Shown here in pieces: positions 52,062 through 58,941 of a DNA stretch of 58,941 nucleotides. The notes below the pieces were generated by a model. That model saw only the letters and a program-made list of their open reading frames with translations. It had not been told where the DNA came from and searched no databases. The DNA is from Candidatus Peregrinibacteria bacterium (lineage in GTDB: Bacteria > Patescibacteriota > Gracilibacteria > UBA1369 > JABINC01), in contig JABINC010000018.1 of the NCBI GenBank assembly GCA_018697675.1, positions 1 to 58,941 on the forward strand, in the 5' to 3' direction. A program made the position numbers and the translations under genes. Position 1 is the stretch's first letter. Every line of letters begins with the position of its first letter.

Positions 52062-52652
52062 ATGAAAATTGAGCCAACTAAATTTCCAGATGTGTATGTA
52101 TTAACTCCGAATGTCTATGGAGACAGTCGTGGGTATTTTCATGAAGTGTATCAAAAAGAGCGTTTTCATGCATTTGGGCTAACTTCTGAATTTGTGCAGG
52201 ATAATCTTTCGAAATCTGCAAAAAGGGTGCTACGCGGCCTACATTTTCAATGGAATCCTCATCAAGGAAAATTAGTTCGAGCAGTTAAGGGGAAAATATT
52301 TGATGTGGTCGTAGATATCAAACGGGGCTCACCAACTTTTGGACAATGGACATCTGTCGAGCTATCGGAAGAAAACCATAAAATGTTCTGGATTCCACCG
52401 GGCTACGCACATGGATTTTTGACATTGTCTGACGAAGTAATTCTCGAATATAAATGCACCGGAACATGGAATGGAGACTCCGAAGCAAGCATTCGTTATG
52501 ATGATCCGGAGATAGGCATTGTTTGGCCTCTCTCAGACGCTATCGTATCCGAAAAGGACCTGGAGGGTATGTCTCTCCGTGAATGGGCTGAAAACGAGAA
52601 TTTTGGCGTTTTTAACGATACTTTACCTCCAATTTTGAAATTAGAGAGCTAG
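52062..52652 (+). CDS. rmlC: dTDP-4-dehydrorhamnose 3,5-epimerase
   Basis: A 196-residue cupin-fold epimerase. DSRGYFHEVYQKERF, FVQDNLSKSAKRVLRGLHFQW (catalytic His), KGKIFDVVVDIKRGSPTFGQW and PPGYAHGFLTLSD are all classical RmlC segments. The acidic YKCTG-x-W block and the ending near PEIGIVWPL are also present. The end is 24 nt from the end of the convergent rmlB. Confidence 0.95.
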   Translation: MKIEPTKFPDVYVLTPNVYGDSRGYFHEVYQKERFHAFGLTSEFVQDNLSKSAKRVLRGLHFQWNPHQGKLVRAVKGKIFDVVVDIKRGSPTFGQWTSVELSEENHKMFWIPPGYAHGFLTLSDEVILEYKCTGTWNGDSEASIRYDDPEIGIVWPLSDAIVSEKDLEGMSLREWAENENFGVFNDTLPPILKLES

Positions 52653-52676
52653 GTTTTGTCTTATGGCAGGTTTGGC

Positions 52677-53669
52677 CTATTCTTTGTTGTGCTGTGCCTC
52701 TAAATTCTTCCACCAAGCTTCATTTTCGTCGAACCATTTTAAAGTTTTTTCGATACCTTCTTCGAAGGTTACCGAAGGAGACCATCCGAGCTCACGTTTA
52801 ATTTTTGAAGCATCGATTGCATACCGAACATCATGCCCAGCTCGATCTTCCACAAAAGTTATCAAGTCGTACGGCTTCCCAAGATAATCAAGAATCGTTT
52901 TCACTACTTCTATATTTTGTTTTTCATTATTCCCACCTACACAATACATCTCCCCGATCTTACCTTTCTGCAAAATTGCGTCTATGGCCGTACAATGATC
53001 CTCTACATATAGCCAATCCCTGATTTGAGTACCATCTCCATAAATTGGGAGATTCTGCCCCTGCCTGGCACGCTTATAAAAATATGGAATTAGTTTTTCT
53101 GGAAAATGATAAGGTCCGTAATTATTGGAGCAATTGCTGATAGTCACAGGTAGGCCGTATGTTCTGAAATATGCACCACAGAGCATATCTGCAGATGCCT
53201 TAGAGGCCGAGTACGGCGAACTTGGGTCATACGGGGTTTCCTCTGTGAAATACGTCCCTACGGTGTCCCCTAGGTCGCCAAAGACCTCATCAGTTGATAT
53301 TTGATGGAATCGTATCATTCCGTTGTCCTTACAGGCCATAAGAAGGTTATTTACACCGAGTACATTGGTTTCGATGAAAATTCCTGGCTCTTCAATGCTT
53401 TTGTCCACATGACTCTCAGCAGCGAAATTCACAACCACATCGAATTTTTCTTGCTCAAATAAATCGGCTACGAATTTCTGATCTGCGATATCTCCTTCTA
53501 CAAATTTATAGCGAGGCTGGCCTTCCAGGATCGCAAGATTTGCTAAATTACCGGCATATGTAAGCTTATCCAAAACTACAATTTCATCCTCAGGATGAGC
53601 ACCATAATAATAATGTACAAAGTTCGAACCTATGAATCCTGCCCCTCCTGTTATAAGTATTTTTGCCAT
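52677..53669 (-). CDS. rmlB: dTDP-glucose 4,6-dehydratase
   Basis: A 330-residue extended SDR. ITGGAGFIGSNFVHYYY binds NAD, NFAAESHVDKSIE and HQISTDEVFGDLG carry the dehydratase Asp/Glu, and PYSASKASADML is the YxxxK motif. SNCSNNYGPYHFPEKLIP and GDGTQIRDWLYVEDHC are specific to this family. With RmlA and RmlC it leads to dTDP-4-keto-L-rhamnose. The last reductase, RmlD, was not found in the window. Confidence 0.96.
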   Translation of the reverse strand: MAKILITGGAGFIGSNFVHYYYGAHPEDEIVVLDKLTYAGNLANLAILEGQPRYKFVEGDIADQKFVADLFEQEKFDVVVNFAAESHVDKSIEEPGIFIETNVLGVNNLLMACKDNGMIRFHQISTDEVFGDLGDTVGTYFTEETPYDPSSPYSASKASADMLCGAYFRTYGLPVTISNCSNNYGPYHFPEKLIPYFYKRARQGQNLPIYGDGTQIRDWLYVEDHCTAIDAILQKGKIGEMYCVGGNNEKQNIEVVKTILDYLGKPYDLITFVEDRAGHDVRYAIDASKIKRELGWSPSVTFEEGIEKTLKWFDENEAWWKNLEAQHNKE

Positions 53670-53742
53670 GATTATTCATTAGTTTTTTTATGTCTTTTTG
53701 ACTGTGCGAGAGTACCGTTTTTTGGGTTAATTTTCAAGAGAG

Positions 53743-53764
53743 GATTCCGCCTTCCGGCGGAATC
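53743..53764. other. Stable hairpin after the rml genes
   Basis: GATTCCGCC (53743-53751) and GGCGGAATC (53756-53764) form a perfect 9-bp stem with a TTCC loop. It lacks a U tract on either side, so it is not a classical terminator. It may be a repeat element or an RNA-stability hairpin. Confidence 0.6.
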
Positions 53765-53773
53765 TAGTTAAAC

Positions 53774-53811
53774 AAAAACACCCCTCCCGGTTTCCCGGGA
53801 AGGGTGTTTTT
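53774..53811 (-). terminator. Strong bidirectional terminator of the S-layer gene
   Basis: AAAAACACCC (53774-53783) pairs with GGGTGTTTTT (53802-53811), and an inner CCCGG/CCGGG stem closes a TTTC loop. The A-rich and T-rich ends make it a terminator in both directions. It lies 46 bp beyond the S-layer stop codon on the minus strand. Confidence 0.9.
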
Positions 53812-53856
53812 TATCAGGCTGTAAACTTTCGCTCAAAGCGAATAGTTAGAAAAGTA

Positions 53857-56800
53857 CTAAGAACCAGTACCTTGGTAACCAACGTTTACAGTTTCTACGT
53901 CGAATGAATCAACTTCGTAACCGTCCGTCCAGTCGTCTGTAGAAGTAGTATGAGACTGAGCAGCTCTATCAGACCATAAGAAGTCTGAAGCAGCGTATAG
54001 GTCTCCTACTGAATCACCAGAAACTAGAGCAGTGTCGTCTTGAGCAGTTAGTTCAACAGACAGAGTCTGTGATTGTGCTGAAGAGTTGATCGTGATATCA
54101 GCCTTAAGTACGTAAGTAGTAGACTGACCCCTAGGAATTGACTGGATAGAACTTGGATCAATTATTACCTCACTCGATGCAACAGTAGTTGCCGAGTTAA
54201 TAGCAGAAGATTCTCCTTCTACGTATAGGTAGTAATTAGCTGAAGTCATACCAGCAGTCTCTGATACATCGAAAGTAAGTCTTTCCCATTCAATGTCTCC
54301 AGCTTCGTCAGCTGCAACAGTGAATTTGTAAACTTCTTTGTTTGTTACTGTACCAGTGATAGTAGTAGTAACTTCGTCATTGTTGTAAGTAATATATGGT
54401 ACTGATCGACGAGCGATGTGAGTCTGAAGGTAAGAATCAGTCTCATCAGCGTTGTTGATGATCAGTGTCGTGTCAGTTACATCAATGTCTGAACCAGTAG
54501 CATCAGAGGTAATCTGTAGAACATCACTTCCCATATCAGTTTGATCTAGGAATAGTTTTAGGAATTTACCAGTCTGTGCTGCACGAGTGATGTTGTTGAT
54601 CTCTGCAAGTACATTTAGGTTGTAGTACTCGTCCTTAGGTAGGACATAAGAGAATCCATCAAACGTTACGTATCCATCGTCGTCATCATCAGAAAGTGAA
54701 CCTGTGTCTAGAACGTCACCAGTAGCTTCATCAACTAGGAAGAATGTTCCAAATCGTTGAGAGTAGTCTTCTGTGTCGTCAGCGTTATCAAGTACAAGTT
54801 TCTTCAAGATTACGTCGTCGAATACTGGGTGGAATTCAAGTTGTGCAACACGTACTGCACAAGATCCGTCTGAACATGATCCAGTTGGAACTTGTAGCTC
54901 TACGTAGTCACTATCGTTACGTGCATCAAATGCAATTGTAACTTGCGCACCAGCGTTAACATCAAAGTTAGCGAATGCAAGTGCGTCATTAGTACCACCA
55001 GTACAACTTGCTAGACAAAGTGGGTAAGTAATAGTTGCTGTGTTGTTGTTCACATCATCAGCTTCTACACCAGAAACGTATAGTTGAAGGTCATCTGTTA
55101 CTGCCCATGAAGTAGAGAGTGAACCTCTTACATCGAAGAGTGCAAATCCTCCACTTGGAACTACGTATGATAGACCATCAAACTGAGCCGTGTCATCAGA
55201 ACCTAGGTCTTGTAGAGAATCTACAACTAGGTTATCTGTACCTGCTTCGTATACACCAAGTCCTGTAATAAGTGTTCCATCTACATCTGTAGTTGCGTCT
55301 TGGATGTCAAGATCTGTAAGAGTTACATCTCCTGCATCGTTATTTTCAAGCTTGAATGTTAGGAAAACAATATCATCAGAACCTACTACGATATCTTCAT
55401 CATCTGGGTAACCATCTTGACGAGATATAGTAAGTGTTGCTGCTTCAATAGTAAATGTTGAACCTGAAGCAGAACCGTTAACATCTCCTGAGTCTACATC
55501 ATCTCCTGATGCTAGATATTCAGATGATAGCCAGTCAGATGGAAGAGCTCCTGAGCCTCCTTCAAATGAAAGTGAGAAAGTCTCGCTTGCAGATGCAGCG
55601 TTACTTATGTCACCAGTAATTGAAAGTAAGTGAGTACCAGAAGTTAGATCGTAGTTATCGCTAAAGCTGTAGTATGCATTAGCAATTGTACAAGTTGGCG
55701 ATGAGAATGTTCCAGCAGCGATAGTATTAAGCGTGTTAGCTCCTCCTGCCGCAAGACGTGAACCGTCCCAAATCTTAACATCATCAACCTTAGCTGCTAC
55801 CACACTACTCATTGTAGCTGTAGCGGCACAGTTAGCAGATGTAAGAGCTGTCGTACCATCTGTATTAGTTCTAAGTGCAGCATCTAGGTATACCCTTGAT
55901 TCTGTAACTTTAAGGTCTTCACCAATTGTAACTTGTGCTACTAGGAATGTAACACCGTCGATATCATCAGTAATTTCAGTTGCTGAAGGTGATGATGCAT
56001 GTCGAGCGAATGTTACCGTACCTGCATTGATTGTGTAAGTAGAAAGAGTACCAGTGTTAGCAGTACCTCCACTGTTTTCTCTATTTACATCAACCGCATA
56101 GTTTTGATCAGTGTTTGTAACGTAAACTGTGAAGTCATTGTCATCGTCTAGTTGTAGGTAGATAGTGTCGTTATCATCTCCCTTAACGATGTCAGCTTTC
56201 ACGTCGAAGTCTCTAGTTTCACCATCCTCAATTAGGAATCCTCCGTCAGAGAAAGTGAATCTTAGATGATCATCTAGTGGAGTAAGTACATTTGAAACCG
56301 GTTCTCCAAGGTAGTAAAGTGTAGCATTAGCAAGACTGTCGTAGTTAGCAGAACCATTGATCTCAAGATCAATTGTAGCTAGTAAGAAGTCTTCATTGTT
56401 AGTGCTTTCGTTTTCAACCTCGAATTCACCGATAACTGTCTGAACGTCTCCTACGTCAACTGTAGTTGCCGATCCATCATTGTTGAATCGAGCGTTACCA
56501 ACTGAGTAAGAAGATGTAGTCATGTAGTTACCATACATTGGGAATGTTCCTGATACTTGCACTGCATTAGTGTCAACATCAGCTGCAGAACGTAGACCTA
56601 GTCTGTTTGTTCTGTTTGCCCCAACACTTGTTCCCATAGATGCTTTAAGATCTACAAGTACAGTTTCTCCTGAAGGAACTACGATGTAGTCTCTCGAAAG
56701 AGTAAGTACTGCATTTTGGTCTGAGTTAATAGATCTCTCAGATCCAACCTTAAATCCATCTATTGAAAGCCAGATTTCTGAGAAATCATCCTCAGAACCT

Positions 56801-57615
56801 AGACCATCTCTCCATAGAGTTAGCCCGTTAACTGCTATATCGTCACCCACTGCTGTGAATGCAAATGTAGTATAGTCAACAGAAGCTGCATCTGAAGGGA
56901 TAGTTGATGGAAGTGGAGTTGATGGTGATACCGCCAACATTAATGATCCATCTGAAGCTGGCACTTCTACAACTTCTTCCTCTTCAACAACCTCTTCCTC
57001 GGTTGGAGCTTCGTAGTTCGCTGCTCTTTCAAGCATCGTTAGAAACTCTGCACGAGTTACTAGGTCACCTGGGCGACCTTGAGTAAGGATGCCGTAGCTA
57101 CATGATGCGTCCATGTAAGGACCGTACCATGCACTGTAATCTACGTCAGAGAAAGTTGTCGCACATTCTGCGAGCTCGAATCCATATGCTAGGATAAGAA
57201 CCTTTGCCACAGCTGCACGAGTTGTGTAGTCACCAGGTCCGTAGTAACCAGTAGGTAGTCCGTCTGCATCTGTATAACCAGAAAACAGTCCGTTAGCTAC
57301 CCCAGTTTCTACGTCACCGTAGTACCACGCTCCTTCTGCAACATCCACAAAGGATGGTCCTGCAGAGGTGTCCGTCGGAACTCCCAGACCCTGAACGACC
57401 ATTTTGGCCATTTCAGCTCTGTTCATATTGTCCGCAGGACGAAAGTAATCCGCGTCATCTACAACGCCTTCCGCTACTGCCCAGTTTAGAGCGTCTTCAT
57501 ACCAGACACCCCCTGGAACATCAACGAAAGCGCTAGCAATCGTGTTGATGCCCGTAATCGCGAAGATTAGAGCAAACACACTGACACTAGCTATAAGCTT
57601 ACGTAGTGAACCCAT
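53857..57615 (-). CDS. S-layer protein with three SLH domains
   Basis: A 1252-residue exported protein. A signal peptide (SLRKLIASVSVFALIFAITGI...ASA) precedes three SLH domains: FVDVPGGVWYEDALNWAVAEG (about residues 30-78), FVDVAEGAWYYGDVETGVANG (92-150) and FSDVDYSAWYGPYMDASC (155-200). An acidic EEEVVEEEEVVEV linker follows. The remaining 1000 residues are Ser/Thr/Asp-rich beta repeats, with recurring patterns like SGTHLLSITGDI and GGFALFDVRGSL. SLH domains bind a secondary cell-wall polymer. An upstream in-frame start at 57702 would add 29 residues before the signal peptide; the ATG at 57615 is right. The terminator at 53774-53811 follows. No paired promoter is convincing. Confidence 0.93.
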   Translation of the reverse strand: MGSLRKLIASVSVFALIFAITGINTIASAFVDVPGGVWYEDALNWAVAEGVVDDADYFRPADNMNRAEMAKMVVQGLGVPTDTSAGPSFVDVAEGAWYYGDVETGVANGLFSGYTDADGLPTGYYGPGDYTTRAAVAKVLILAYGFELAECATTFSDVDYSAWYGPYMDASCSYGILTQGRPGDLVTRAEFLTMLERAANYEAPTEEEVVEEEEVVEVPASDGSLMLAVSPSTPLPSTIPSDAASVDYTTFAFTAVGDDIAVNGLTLWRDGLGSEDDFSEIWLSIDGFKVGSERSINSDQNAVLTLSRDYIVVPSGETVLVDLKASMGTSVGANRTNRLGLRSAADVDTNAVQVSGTFPMYGNYMTTSSYSVGNARFNNDGSATTVDVGDVQTVIGEFEVENESTNNEDFLLATIDLEINGSANYDSLANATLYYLGEPVSNVLTPLDDHLRFTFSDGGFLIEDGETRDFDVKADIVKGDDNDTIYLQLDDDNDFTVYVTNTDQNYAVDVNRENSGGTANTGTLSTYTINAGTVTFARHASSPSATEITDDIDGVTFLVAQVTIGEDLKVTESRVYLDAALRTNTDGTTALTSANCAATATMSSVVAAKVDDVKIWDGSRLAAGGANTLNTIAAGTFSSPTCTIANAYYSFSDNYDLTSGTHLLSITGDISNAASASETFSLSFEGGSGALPSDWLSSEYLASGDDVDSGDVNGSASGSTFTIEAATLTISRQDGYPDDEDIVVGSDDIVFLTFKLENNDAGDVTLTDLDIQDATTDVDGTLITGLGVYEAGTDNLVVDSLQDLGSDDTAQFDGLSYVVPSGGFALFDVRGSLSTSWAVTDDLQLYVSGVEADDVNNNTATITYPLCLASCTGGTNDALAFANFDVNAGAQVTIAFDARNDSDYVELQVPTGSCSDGSCAVRVAQLEFHPVFDDVILKKLVLDNADDTEDYSQRFGTFFLVDEATGDVLDTGSLSDDDDDGYVTFDGFSYVLPKDEYYNLNVLAEINNITRAAQTGKFLKLFLDQTDMGSDVLQITSDATGSDIDVTDTTLIINNADETDSYLQTHIARRSVPYITYNNDEVTTTITGTVTNKEVYKFTVAADEAGDIEWERLTFDVSETAGMTSANYYLYVEGESSAINSATTVASSEVIIDPSSIQSIPRGQSTTYVLKADITINSSAQSQTLSVELTAQDDTALVSGDSVGDLYAASDFLWSDRAAQSHTTSTDDWTDGYEVDSFDVETVNVGYQGTGS

Positions 57616-58024
57616 AAAATTTGGGTTAAGAAATAAATAGGAAAAGTAAGGAAAATAAATTTTGTATATATAATAAGGTATAGTACGACCGAGTCGCACC
57701 ATGAGTCTTTCGGCTCTTATTCATCTAATGATTAGTTTATTCATGACACCTGATTGTAAAGGAGCAAAATTAAGTCTGAAAATTCTTTTTAAGCACATCC
57801 CTGGCGGACACAGTCCCCCATTCACGCTTTAAAACGATATGTTACTAAAAACGTTACAAGTTTTTTTACGGTTTTTGTTTTGTCTGTGCGGTTTACAACT
57901 AGTTATAAAGTTACCTGGAGTAGGTTATATTCTTTGAAAAGATAAATCAACCTAATTTGCAACTACTCGGGCTTCGTTTTTTTGGGCTTTTTTCGACAAG
58001 TGTGCTTTTTTGATGAAATTTAAT

Positions 58025-58320
58025 GTATAGGCGACCTTGGATTTTTCGCTACATACAGCTGATTTTCAAGGGTTTTTATTTTGCATTTTTAGTCAGCCGA
58101 CTAGTCAAAATTTTATTCGAGTAGTCAAATTAAATTTTTCATTTTTCATGTTTTTTACATAAAAAACTTTGCATAATCAAAATCACCTTCTTGGCTTTTA
58201 TATACATTTTTTACGCGTATACATTTGATTGAAATCCTGGATGTCCGACTATCCACACGACTAGTCGGCTATACAAACGATTAATCAACACTGATTTTTT
58301 GTTTTTTTCTGTATAGGCGA
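58025..58320 (+). repeat. Direct repeat pair GTATAGGCGA
   Basis: The 10-mer GTATAGGCGA occurs at 58025-58034 and again at 58311-58320, 286 bp apart, flanking the GACTAGTC elements. The flanking sequences differ, so this is not a simple duplication. Confidence 0.6.
58096..58269. repeat. Inverted GCCGACTAGTC elements
   Basis: GCCGACTAGTC (58096-58106) occurs inverted as GACTAGTCGGC (58259-58269). Each contains the palindrome GACTAGTC. A third, imperfect copy, GAGTAGTC, is at 58119-58126, and the first and third are both followed by CAAA(A)TT-like tracts. The arrangement suggests binding sites for one dimeric protein. Confidence 0.6.
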
Positions 58321-58463
58321 TGCCTAGCTTGTGGCTTGGAAAGGCCTTTTTTCGATTATCAGCCTATTTAAATTGACTTTATGGTATTTTTCTGGTGTAA
58401 ATCAACTTGCATTTAGAGGGGAGGGGAATTAGAATCTTTTGGCTTCAAGACACGTTTTTTACT

Positions 58464-58492
58464 ACATTCCACTGAAGAGAATGTGATATAAT
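58464..58492 (+). promoter_or_regulatory. dnaJ promoter with CIRCE-like inverted repeat
   Basis: An extended -10, TG-A-TATAAT (58484-58492), sits 41 bp before the dnaJ ATG. Directly upstream, ACATTC (58464-58469) and GAATGT (58479-58484) form an inverted repeat with exactly nine bases between. The heat-shock operator CIRCE has the same nine-base spacing, with arms ending in GCACTC/GAGTGC. The arms here differ at two core positions. Confidence 0.5.
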
Positions 58493-58532
58493 GGATAGGA
58501 AGCGAGGTATATTACTTAAAAAAATACACAGG

Positions 58533-58941
58533 ATGGACTTTTATAAAGTACTCGGCATCGACAAGGGGGCTTCGGAATCTGAGATAAAGAAAGCTTATCG
58601 AAGGATTGCGCAAAAGAATCATCCGGATAAAAATTCTGGGGATAAAGGAGCTGAAAAAAAATTTAAAGAGGCTACGGAGGCTTACGAAGTACTTTCTGAT
58701 AAACAAAAGAGGCAGCAATATGATGCTTTTGGATCGGCTAGCGGGCCCGGTGGATTTGGAGGAGGAGCTGGAGGATTTGGTGGAGCGAACTTCAATCAAG
58801 GCTTCGACTTCTCTGACCTAGGAGGCTTCTCTGACGTATTTGAATCGTTCTTTGGGGGCGGAGGTCGCCGATCGGGGTCAAAACGCCGAGGAGGACCGCT
58901 TCGCGGAAATGATATTGAGGCAATTGTGACTTTAGATTTCA
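58533..58941 (+). CDS. dnaJ: Chaperone DnaJ (5' part, runs off the window)
   Basis: The first 136 codons are visible. The J domain (residues 1-70) starts [23 protein letters not shown] and has the essential HPD motif in [10 protein letters not shown] Gly/Phe-rich region follows ([14 protein letters not shown]) and then [17 protein letters not shown]. The last visible residues, [12 protein letters not shown], begin the substrate-binding domain. Zn-finger repeats, if present, lie outside. DnaJ stimulates the ATPase of DnaK. The start is preceded by AAAAAAATACACAGG and a possible heat-shock operator. Confidence 0.95.
   Translation, partial: MDFYKVLGIDKGASESEIKKAYRRIAQKNHPDKNSGDKGAEKKFKEATEAYEVLSDKQKRQQYDAFGSASGPGGFGGGAGGFGGANFNQGFDFSDLGGFSDVFESFFGGGGRRSGSKRRGGPLRGNDIEAIVTLDF

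Larger units (their letters stand above)
57616..58532. other. Long non-coding region between S-layer gene and dnaJ
   Basis: About 900 bp of AT-rich DNA without a plausible gene on either strand. It holds the leaders of two divergent genes. The 150 bp next to the S-layer gene include short inverted elements (CGAC-TCG-GTCG type, near 57687-57698) that could fold in its 5' UTR. The middle has the GACTAGTC-type repeats and the GTATAGGCGA pair listed separately. The end carries the dnaJ promoter. One near-match to a DnaA box (CTATCCACA, 58249-58257) was noted. Confidence 0.7.

Noticed and set aside
57687-57725. Known riboswitch in the S-layer gene leader
   Set aside because: Short stems are present, but no conserved core of a known riboswitch class could be matched.
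58249-58257. Replication origin suggested by a DnaA-box-like CTATCCACA in AT-rich DNA
   Set aside because: Only one near-match was found, with no dnaA, dnaN or box cluster nearby.

Overview
The window looks like a chromosomal segment of a low-GC bacterium that uses the standard bacterial code: TGA ends several genes, including those ending at 4040 (minus strand), 29296, 34537 and 50620. Almost no start codon has a Shine-Dalgarno sequence; AT-rich leaders such as AATTTTAAT precede the ATG instead. Sigma70-like promoters (TTGACA, 16-18 nt, TATAAT or TAAAAT) are easy to find, usually 15-35 nt before the start. Many short orphan proteins, reduced versions of common families and a three-SLH-domain surface-layer protein suggest a Candidate Phyla Radiation (Patescibacteria) genome, perhaps Peregrinibacteria-like. 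There is no rRNA here to prove that, so the placement is an inference.

Layout. 1-5.7 kb: tRNA-Arg(CCT), an N-formylglutamate amidohydrolase-like gene, gpmA, a degenerate MBL protein, enolase and three orphan genes. 5.7-16.7 kb: DUF1385 membrane protein, O-antigen ligase/TPR protein with its polyprenyl-phosphate sugar-phosphate transferase, a GT2, an Asp-rich lipoprotein, UDP-xylose synthesis (UDP-Glc dehydrogenase and UDP-GlcA decarboxylase) and an HD phosphohydrolase. 16.8-21.3 kb: an AftB-like GT-C transferase facing an operon of decaprenyl-phosphate phosphoribosyltransferase-like UbiA, HAD phosphatase, SMR-type small membrane protein and epimerase. This is a predicted lipid-linked pentose pathway. 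21.5-29.3 kb: metK and ahcY, then wzm, wzt and a methyltransferase/coiled-coil/GT2/GT2 fusion. 29.3-30.7 kb: a GT-C protein. 30.8-43.9 kb: a tight 13-gene plus-strand run with acetyltransferase, class II glutaminase/N-acetyl-sugar amidotransferase fusion, GT4, DegT aminotransferase, glycerate-kinase family protein, nucleotidyltransferase, SDR, sugar-phosphate cyclase, VOC protein, divergent GAPDH, ATP-grasp, CDP-alcohol phosphotransferase and LPG-synthase-like membrane protein. 43.8-46.1 kb: polyprenyl-P glycosyltransferase and UDP-HexNAc dehydrogenase. 46.2-50.6 kb: TPR and CotH/beta-helix proteins. 50.6-53.7 kb: rmlA, HAD, rmlC, rmlB. 53.8-57.6 kb: S-layer protein. 57.6-58.5 kb: non-coding. 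58.5 kb to the end: dnaJ (partial).

Most of the window serves the cell surface: nucleotide sugars, lipid carriers, glycosyltransferases, an ABC export pair and an S-layer protein that could be anchored by such a polymer. Three systems stand out. (1) A predicted methyl-capped, ABC-exported polysaccharide, with the SAM cycle encoded next door and a putative length-setting coiled coil made of heptad-multiple tandem repeats. (2) A predicted cyclitol or aminocyclitol headgroup operon (cyclase, VOC, SDR, kinase, nucleotidyltransferase, CDP-alcohol transferase). (3) A mycobacterial-like polyprenyl-phospho-pentose pathway. All three are inferences from domains and gene order.
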